A DNA stretch of 64,000 bases, taken from Pseudomonas alloputida. GTDB taxonomy: Bacteria > Pseudomonadota > Gammaproteobacteria > Pseudomonadales > Pseudomonadaceae. The DNA is taken from NCBI RefSeq assembly GCF_021283545.2, contig NZ_CP128540.1, positions 1,709,501 to 1,773,500 on the forward strand, written 5' to 3'. Position numbers and translations under genes: made by a program. Of this stretch, positions 58,863 through 64,000 are shown in pieces; within the stretch, counting starts at the first letter, position 1, and each line of letters opens with the position of its first letter. The notes under the pieces were generated by a model. It made no database searches and was not told the origin of the DNA. It saw only the letters and a list, made by a program, of their open reading frames with translations.

Positions 58863-59330
58863 ATGGCTAACGAAAACGAGATCACCTCCCCAGAGGACCA
58901 GGCACTGGCCGATGAGTGGGCCGCAGCGTTGGAAGAAACCGGTTCTGCCGGCCAGGCCGACATCGATGCACTGCTGGGCGGGGACACCGGCAGCAGCAGC
59001 GGCCCGGGCCGCCTGCCGATGGAAGAATTCGCCAGCTCGCCGAAGCCGAATGAAAATGTCAGCCTCGAAGGCCCGAACCTGGACGTGATCCTGGACATCC
59101 CGGTGAACATTTCCATGGAAGTGGGCAGCACCGAGATCAACATCCGCAACCTGCTGCAGCTCAACCAGGGCTCGGTGATCGAGCTCGACCGCCTGGCCGG
59201 CGAGCCGCTCGACGTGCTGGTCAACGGCACGCTGATCGCCCATGGCGAAGTGGTCGTGGTCAACGAAAAGTTCGGCATCCGCCTGACCGACGTGATCAGC
59301 CCCAGCGAACGTATCAAGAAGCTGCGCTGA
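58863..59330 (+). CDS. fliN: Flagellar motor switch protein FliN
   Basis: C-ring protein partnering FliM and FliH. 155 aa from ATG 58863 (MANENEITSPEDQ), with GAGGAAATC upstream. N-terminal acidic extension (about 1-75), then SpoA domain (about 78-150): LDIPVNISMEVGSTEINI, VIELDRLAGEPLDVLVNGTL. Confidence 0.96.
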   Translation: MANENEITSPEDQALADEWAAALEETGSAGQADIDALLGGDTGSSSGPGRLPMEEFASSPKPNENVSLEGPNLDVILDIPVNISMEVGSTEINIRNLLQLNQGSVIELDRLAGEPLDVLVNGTLIAHGEVVVVNEKFGIRLTDVISPSERIKKLR

Positions 59331-59342
59331 GTGAAGGGCACG

Positions 59343-59777
59343 ATGCGCGCCATCGCTGCGGCAGCGGTGCTGTTCGCCAGCCACGCCTGCCTGGCTGCGG
59401 CCACGCCAGCAGCCACCCCGGCGGCTCAACCTGGCAGTCTTGGCGGGCAGCTGGCGCAGATGGTCTTGGGCCTGCTGCTGGTGGTGGGCCTGATCTTCTT
59501 TCTGGCCTGGCTGCTGCGGCGCCTGCAGAGCACCGCAGTGAAGGGTGGGCAGGTGATCGAGATTGTCGGCAGCCGTGCCATCGGCCCGCGTGACCGCCTG
59601 CTGCTGGTGCAGGTGGGCAAGGAGCAGATCCTGATCGGCCATACCCCCGGCACCATCGAGGCCCTGCACGTACTGGCCGAACCCGTGGAAGTGCCGGCAA
59701 GCGCCCGTCAGGCGACGCCGGAGTTTGCCCAGCGGCTGATGGAGCTGATGGGCAAGGACCCTAAGGACAACAAGTGA
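59343..59777 (+). CDS. fliO: Flagellar export component FliO
   Basis: Small membrane protein that helps assemble FliP. 144 aa from ATG 59343, with GAAGGG upstream; GTG 59331 abuts the fliN stop and gives 148 aa. N-terminal signal-like segment, TM helix (about 42-64; [19 protein letters not shown]), then a cytosolic FliO domain ([20 protein letters not shown]). Confidence 0.9.
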   Translation: MRAIAAAAVLFASHACLAAATPAATPAAQPGSLGGQLAQMVLGLLLVVGLIFFLAWLLRRLQSTAVKGGQVIEIVGSRAIGPRDRLLLVQVGKEQILIGHTPGTIEALHVLAEPVEVPASARQATPEFAQRLMELMGKDPKDNK

Positions 59778-60532
59778 TGAGCGGCGCGCTGCGTACGTTG
59801 TTGACTCTGGCGCTGCTGCTGGCTGCGCCGCTGGCCCTGGCCGCCGACCCGCTGTCGATCCCGGCCATCACCCTGTCCAACACCCCGGACGGGCAACAGG
59901 AATATTCGGTCAGCCTGCAAATCCTGCTGATCATGACCGCGCTGAGCTTCATCCCGGCGTTCGTCATCCTGATGACCAGCTTTACCCGCATCATCATCGT
60001 GTTCTCGATCCTGCGCCAGGCGCTGGGCCTGCAGCAGACGCCGTCCAACCAGTTGCTGACCGGCATGGCGCTGTTTCTGACCATGTTCATCATGGCGCCG
60101 GTGTTCGATCGGGTGAACCAGGACGCGCTGCAGCCGTACCTGAAGGAGCAGATGACTGCCCAGCAGGCGATCGACAAGGCCCAGGGGCCGCTCAAGGACT
60201 TCATGCTGGCGCAAACCCGGCAGAGCGACCTTGACCTGTTCATGCGCCTGTCCAAGCGCACCGACATCGCCGGCCCCGACCAGGTGCCGCTGACGATCCT
60301 GGTGCCGGCGTTCGTCACTTCCGAGCTGAAGACGGCGTTCCAGATCGGTTTCATGATCTTCATCCCGTTCCTGATCATCGACATGGTCGTGGCCAGTGTG
60401 CTGATGGCCATGGGTATGATGATGCTGTCGCCGCTGATCATCTCGCTGCCGTTCAAGATCATGCTGTTCGTGCTGGTCGACGGCTGGGCGCTGATCATGG
60501 GCACCCTGGCCAGCAGTTTCGGCGGCGTCTGA
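59777..60532 (+). CDS. fliP: Flagellar export gate protein FliP
   Basis: Pentameric core of the export gate. 251 aa from ATG 59777 ([15 protein letters not shown]); the preceding GTG 59774 is an alternative. Cleavable signal peptide (ends ALA-A, about 22), then FLIII-type TM region: [20 protein letters not shown] and [20 protein letters not shown]. Overlaps the fliO stop. Confidence 0.96.
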   Translation: MSGALRTLLTLALLLAAPLALAADPLSIPAITLSNTPDGQQEYSVSLQILLIMTALSFIPAFVILMTSFTRIIIVFSILRQALGLQQTPSNQLLTGMALFLTMFIMAPVFDRVNQDALQPYLKEQMTAQQAIDKAQGPLKDFMLAQTRQSDLDLFMRLSKRTDIAGPDQVPLTILVPAFVTSELKTAFQIGFMIFIPFLIIDMVVASVLMAMGMMMLSPLIISLPFKIMLFVLVDGWALIMGTLASSFGGV

Positions 60533-60553
60533 CGCCGTCAAGGAGAGCCGCCG

Positions 60554-60823
60554 ATGACACCTGAAGTCGCTGTCGACCTGTTCCGTGATGCCCTGTGGCT
60601 GACCACCCTCATGGTCGCCGTGCTGGTGGTGCCGAGCCTGTTGGTGGGCCTGGTGGTGGCGATGTTCCAGGCGGCCACGCAGATCAACGAACAGACCCTG
60701 AGCTTTTTGCCGCGCCTGCTGGTGATGCTGATCACGCTGATCATCGCCGGGCCGTGGCTGGTGCAGAAGTTCATGGAGTACATCACCACGCTCTACACCA
60801 ACATCCCGCAGCTCATAGGTTGA
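60554..60823 (+). CDS. fliQ: Flagellar export gate protein FliQ
   Basis: Two-helix export gate subunit. 89 aa. Begins MTPEVAVDLFRDALW; two hydrophobic helices (about 15-40, 50-75) separated by the charged QAATQINEQTLSFLPR loop. RBS AAGGAGAG. Confidence 0.96.
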   Translation: MTPEVAVDLFRDALWLTTLMVAVLVVPSLLVGLVVAMFQAATQINEQTLSFLPRLLVMLITLIIAGPWLVQKFMEYITTLYTNIPQLIG

Positions 60824-60830
60824 TGCGGCG

Positions 60831-61607
60831 ATGCTGGAGCTGACCGACACGCAGATCGGCACCTGGGTCGCCACCTTCATCCTGCCGTTGTTCAGGGTGA
60901 CCGCGGTGCTGATGACCATGCCGATTTTCGGTACCCGCATGTTGCCAGCGCGGATTCGCCTGTACGTAGCGGTGGCGGTGACCGTTGTGATCGTGCCGGC
61001 ATTGCCGCCGCTGCCCGAGTTCGACCCGTTGAGCCTGCGCGGTATGCTGCTGTGCGCCGAGCAGATCATCGTCGGTGCGCTGTTTGGCCTGGCCTTGCAG
61101 TTGCTGTTTCAGGCTTTCGTGGTTGCCGGGCAAATCGTCGCGGTACAGATGGGTATGGCGTTCGCCTCGATGGTCGACCCCGCCAACGGGGTCAACGTCA
61201 CGGTAATCAGCCAGTTCATGACCATGCTGGTGAGTGTGTTGTTCCTGTTGATGAACGGCCACCTGGTGGTGTTCGAGGTACTGACCGAAAGTTTTACCAC
61301 CTTGCCGGTGGGGAGTGCGCTGGTGGTCAACCACTTCTGGGAGCTGGCCGGGCGCATGGGCTGGGTGTTCGGTGCCGGCCTGCTGTTGATTCTGCCGGTG
61401 ATCGCTGCGCTGCTGGTGGTGAACATTGCCTTTGGCGTAATGACCCGCGCCGCGCCGCAGCTGAACATTTTCTCCATCGGCTTCCCGCTGACCTTGGTCA
61501 TGGGCATGTTCATCTTCTGGGTCGGCCTGGCCGATGTCTTGTCCCACTATCAGGCATTGGCCAGCGAAACGCTGCAATGGCTGCGTGAGCTGGCGAGGGT
61601 ACGCTGA
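60831..61607 (+). CDS. fliR: Flagellar export gate protein FliR
   Basis: Gate subunit that caps the FliP5-FliQ4 helix. 258 aa, about six TM helices. Contains TWVATFILPLFRVTAVLMTM and PQLNIFSIGFPLTLVMGMFI. Starts 7 bp after fliQ and ends 2 bp before flhB. Confidence 0.96.
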   Translation: MLELTDTQIGTWVATFILPLFRVTAVLMTMPIFGTRMLPARIRLYVAVAVTVVIVPALPPLPEFDPLSLRGMLLCAEQIIVGALFGLALQLLFQAFVVAGQIVAVQMGMAFASMVDPANGVNVTVISQFMTMLVSVLFLLMNGHLVVFEVLTESFTTLPVGSALVVNHFWELAGRMGWVFGAGLLLILPVIAALLVVNIAFGVMTRAAPQLNIFSIGFPLTLVMGMFIFWVGLADVLSHYQALASETLQWLRELARVR

Positions 61608-61609
61608 GC

Positions 61610-62752
61610 ATGGCAGAAAGCGAGAGCGGTCAGGACAAGACAGAAGACCCCACCGAAAAGCGCAAGCGCGACGCCCGCGAGAAGGGCGAGGTCGCCCGCT
61701 CCAAGGAGCTGAACACGGTGGCGGTGACCCTGGCGGGTGCCGGTGGCCTCCTGGCGTTCGGCGGCCACGTGGCCGAGACATTGCTTGCGTTGATGCGCAT
61801 GAACTTCAGTTTGACCCGCGACATCATCGTCGATGAACGGGCCATGGGTGCCTTCCTGCTGGCCTCGGGCAAGATGGCCATATGGGCGGTGCAGCCGGTG
61901 CTGATCCTGCTGTTCGTGGTTTCCTTCGTGGCGCCCATCGCGCTTAGCGGCTTCCTGTTCTCGGGCAGCTTGCTGCAGCCAAAATTCAGCCGCATGAACC
62001 CGCTGTCGGGGATCAAGCGCATGTTCTCGATGCAGGCCCTGACTGAATTGCTCAAGGCGCTGGCCAAGTTCTTCGTGATTCTGGTGGTGGCGGTGGTGGT
62101 GCTCTCCGGTGACCGCCAGGCCTTGCTGTCGATTGCCAATGAGCCGCTGGAGCAGGCGATCATCCATAGCTTGCAGGTGGTGGGCTGGAGTGCCTTGTGG
62201 ATGTCAGCCGGGCTGTTGCTGATTGCCGCGGCAGATGTGCCGTTCCAGCTGTACCAGACGCACAAGAAAATGAAGATGACCAAGCAGGAAGTGCGCGACG
62301 AGTACAAGGACAGCGAGGGCAAGCCCGAAGTCAAGCAACGTATTCGCCAACTGCAGCGCGAGGTGTCGCAGCGGCGCATGATGGCGGCGGTACCGGATGC
62401 AGATGTGATCATCACCAACCCGACGCATTATGCGGTGGCTTTGCAATACGACCCGGAGAAAGGCGGTGCGGCGCCGTTGCTGCTGGCCAAGGGTAGCGAT
62501 TTCATGGCGTTGAAGATTCGTGAAATTGGCGTGGAGCACAACATCCAGATCCTCGAATCGCCGGCGCTGGCGCGGGCGATCTATTACTCCACCGAACTTG
62601 AGCAGGAGATCCCGGCGGGGCTGTACCTGGCGGTGGCGCAGGTGCTGGCGTATGTGTTCCAGATTCGCCAATACCGCGCCGGCAAGGGCAAGCGCCCAGA
62701 GCCACTGAAGGACGACCTGCCGATCCCGCCGGACCTGCGCCGCGACAGTTGA
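61610..62752 (+). CDS. flhB: Flagellar export switch protein FlhB
   Basis: Controls export order; autocleaves in its cytosolic domain so that filament substrates follow hook substrates. 380 aa. N-terminal EDPTEKRKRDAREKGEVARS, four TM helices (about 30-210), and the autocleavage motif N270-P271-T272-H273 in DVIITNPTHYAVAL. Last intact gene of the fliL operon. Confidence 0.97.
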   Translation: MAESESGQDKTEDPTEKRKRDAREKGEVARSKELNTVAVTLAGAGGLLAFGGHVAETLLALMRMNFSLTRDIIVDERAMGAFLLASGKMAIWAVQPVLILLFVVSFVAPIALSGFLFSGSLLQPKFSRMNPLSGIKRMFSMQALTELLKALAKFFVILVVAVVVLSGDRQALLSIANEPLEQAIIHSLQVVGWSALWMSAGLLLIAAADVPFQLYQTHKKMKMTKQEVRDEYKDSEGKPEVKQRIRQLQREVSQRRMMAAVPDADVIITNPTHYAVALQYDPEKGGAAPLLLAKGSDFMALKIREIGVEHNIQILESPALARAIYYSTELEQEIPAGLYLAVAQVLAYVFQIRQYRAGKGKRPEPLKDDLPIPPDLRRDS

Positions 62753-62776
62753 TCTGTTCGGCGATAGGTTTGCGTT

Positions 62777-63013
62777 GCCTGTGAGATCGAGCGCCGCCCG
62801 CGCGGCGCATCGCGAGCAAGCTCGCTCCTACATTTGTTTCGGGCCAGTCCCTCCTGTGCCCGGCGCGCGCGACCGCCTTGTTTGTACGGCGCAATATCGA
62901 GGTGTACGCGAAGGCGGTCGCGCGTAAATCCCGCAGGAATAACTGGCCCGAAACAAATGTAGGAGCGAGCTTGCTCGCGATGCGCCGCGCGGGCGGCGCT
63001 CGATCTCACAGGC
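62777..63013. repeat. 72-bp perfect inverted repeat with nested arms between flhB and flhA
   Basis: 62777-62848 and 62942-63013 are exact reverse complements (72 bases); pairing extends imperfectly outwards on both sides to about 62760/63030. The 93-bp centre has another inverted pair (CGCGCGACCGCCTT near 62866; AAGGCGGTCGCGCG near 62921). The arms contain GTAGGAGCGAGCTTGCTCGCGA, a common Pseudomonas REP type. No gene lies in 62753-63060. Confidence 0.9.
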
Positions 63014-63060
63014 GACAAAAACCTCACGGCGAACACCCCGATTCACAGCAGATCACAAAG

Positions 63061-63078
63061 TTGGAAAGCTTCTAGCAA
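63061..63078 (+). promoter_or_regulatory. Possible sigma54 promoter of flhA
   Basis: TTGGAAAGCTTCTAGCAA: GG and GC 10 nt apart. The -12 half (TAGC) differs from TTGC. flhA of P. aeruginosa is sigma54-dependent, so this is plausible. It lies 55 bp before the flhA start. Confidence 0.4.
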
Positions 63079-63132
63079 TGCCAGCCGCAGGCGCCCCCTG
63101 GGCGTCAAAGTTTTGCATCAAGAGGACTCGCG

Positions 63133-63396
63133 GTGGATCGCACTCAGTTAATCAGCAACGCCCGCAACAACCTGGCCGGGCTCGGCCGGGGCAACCTGGG
63201 TGTGCCGCTGTTACTGCTGGTGATGTTGGCAATGATGATGTTGCCGATACCGCCGTTCCTGCTCGACGTGTTCTTCACCTTCAACATCGCCCTGTCGATC
63301 GTGGTGCTGCTGGTCTGTGTATACGCCTTGCGCCCGCTCGACTTTGCCGCGTTCCCGACCATCCTGCTTTCCGATTCCGCCGGATTTGCGGCGTGA
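63133..63396 (+). pseudogene. flhA: FlhA N-terminal fragment, interrupted after about codon 79
   Basis: FlhA is the ring-forming gate of the flagellar export apparatus, normally about 700 aa. Here only 87 codons are open from GTG 63133, with GAGGACTCGCG upstream. Residues 1-79 are FlhA-like (GRGNLGVPLLLLVMLAMMML; LRPLDFAAFPTILL), covering the first TM helices. After ILL the frame reads SDSAGFAA then stops, where FlhA normally continues VATLLRLALNV. Homology ends at about base 63368, and AT-richer non-flagellar DNA follows. Either the gene is broken by an insertion or this is a duplicated 5' end with an intact copy further on. Confidence 0.85.
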
Positions 63397-63549
63397 CAGT
63401 TGAAAGTTTCTTGACCGTTTCTGGGATTGCTCAAGATCGAGCGCCGTTTGAGCGGCGCTTAATCTCAATTGGGTGATCAATAAATTACCATCCGAAAAAC
63501 ACCAACGACATCCAATAGCCTGATGGTACGAATTATACTTGTTGTTCGG
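63369..63549. other. Junction and non-coding edge of an inserted element
   Basis: From about 63369 the sequence no longer matches flhA. It begins TTTCCGATTCCGCCGGATTT and has a small hairpin (CGCCG-GATTTG-CGGCG, 63378-63393). A second hairpin (AGCGCCG-TTTGAG-CGGCGCT, about 63442-63461) contains GATCGAGCGCCG, also found in the big inverted repeat upstream. No gene seen; this may be a transposon or island end plus the 3' region of the next gene. Confidence 0.5.
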
Positions 63550-64000
63550 TCAGCAGTATTGGCTAGGATCCAAGTTGTTTAAGATAAGTACCAGTTTGTC
63601 AAATTCGATACCATGTTGCTGGCATGCTTTCGGAAAAAGACTATGGCTTGTAAGCCCGGGAAGGGTGTTAAGCTCAATAAGGTACGGCTCTGTGTTGTGG
63701 ACGATGAAGTCTGCTCTAAAGTAATCAAGCTCAAGTGCCTCAGCGATAGCAGAGCAGTAGTTGGTGACTAGTTGATGGGTGCTCCTGTCTAGGATGGTGA
63801 GGGTGGCATTCGTCTTGGTGGATATGAATTTCGCATCATAAGAGAAGAAATCACTCTCAAATTCAACTGTATAGATGGGTAGCGTGGATTTGTTTAAATA
63901 GCATACGGATAACTCGGGCCCACTTATAAATTCTTCTATTAGAATTCCAGTGTGAAATTTTGCTGCTGCGTTTATAGCAGGCTGGAGGTCAGCTTTGAGG
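63550..64000 (-). CDS. D-Ala-D-Ala-ligase-like ATP-grasp protein, C-terminal part (5' end outside window)
   Basis: Open on the minus strand from the window end to TGA at 63552-63550; 149 residues visible. ATP-grasp features of the Ddl family: LIEEFISGPELSVCYL, the catalytic Arg-Asp in DYFRADFIV, and metal/substrate ligands in EPYLIELNTLPGLTSHSLFP (E and N of the ELNTLPG motif). It ends EFDKLVLILNNLDPSQYC. The N-terminal half and exact family are unseen: it could be a true D-Ala-D-Ala (or D-Lac) ligase or a dipeptide/amino-acid ligase of a biosynthetic cluster. Codons are rich in A/T third positions, unlike the flagellar genes, and no flagellar role is known for such an enzyme. Confidence 0.82.
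   Translation of the reverse strand, partial: LKADLQPAINAAAKFHTGILIEEFISGPELSVCYLNKSTLPIYTVEFESDFFSYDAKFISTKTNATLTILDRSTHQLVTNYCSAIAEALELDYFRADFIVHNTEPYLIELNTLPGLTSHSLFPKACQQHGIEFDKLVLILNNLDPSQYC

Overview
The window is a bacterial chromosome segment from a Pseudomonas of the P. putida group. Three things point there: the alaS-lysC-csrA block, the branched-chain keto-acid dehydrogenase operon (bkdA1-bkdA2-bkdB-lpdV with divergent bkdR), and a near-complete polar-flagellum locus whose order I recall from P. putida KT2440, with fleQ/fleS/fleR and hsbA-hsbR-hptB embedded in it. P. putida-type REP sequences (REP: short palindromic repeats; inverted pairs are called REPINs) occur throughout. The strain assignment is from memory of synteny, not from a search.

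Layout. 1-3382: 3' part of alaS, lysC, csrA. 3455-4177: tRNA-Ser(GCU) and four identical tRNA-Arg(ACG) genes. 4574-9039: mgtE, amrZ, an orphan phnN, tRNA-Arg(CCU) and an amino-acid permease. 9344-11085: a hypothetical protein and a PAS-GGDEF cyclase. 11197-19763: bkd operon, bkdR, a glutamine-synthetase-family ligase and an MFS transporter. 19857-22428 (minus): flgZ, flgN, flgM, flgA. 22506-24315: cheV, cheR. 24637-36208: flgB to flgL (rod, hook, rings, junction), with a small secreted-protein gene between flgE and flgF. 36625-42662: a ketoacyl-ACP-synthase-III-like gene, fliC, flaG, fliD, fliS, fliT. 42833-47108: fleQ, fleS, fleR. 47372-53268: fliE to fliJ. 53445-55846: hsbA, hsbR, hptB. 55918-62752: fliK to flhB. 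63133 to end: a truncated flhA followed by AT-richer DNA that carries the C-terminal half of a D-Ala-D-Ala-ligase-like ATP-grasp protein on the minus strand.

The genes form a regulatory cascade that can be read from the promoters. A sigma70-type promoter precedes fleQ. Good sigma54 (-24 GG, -12 GC) sites precede fleS, flgB, flgF, fliE and fliL, and probable ones precede flgA, fliD and flhA. FliA (sigma28) sites precede flgM, fliC and cheV. FlgM/FlgN, HptB-HsbR-HsbA, FlgZ, AmrZ, CsrA and the GGDEF enzyme give further links between motility and sessile life.

The most unusual part is the right edge. flhA loses homology after about codon 79 and stops eight codons later, just downstream of a 72-bp perfect inverted repeat and just before foreign-looking DNA. 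This implies an insertion that breaks, or duplicates the 5' end of, the flagellar export-gate gene. The inserted element continues beyond the window, so its identity cannot be settled here.
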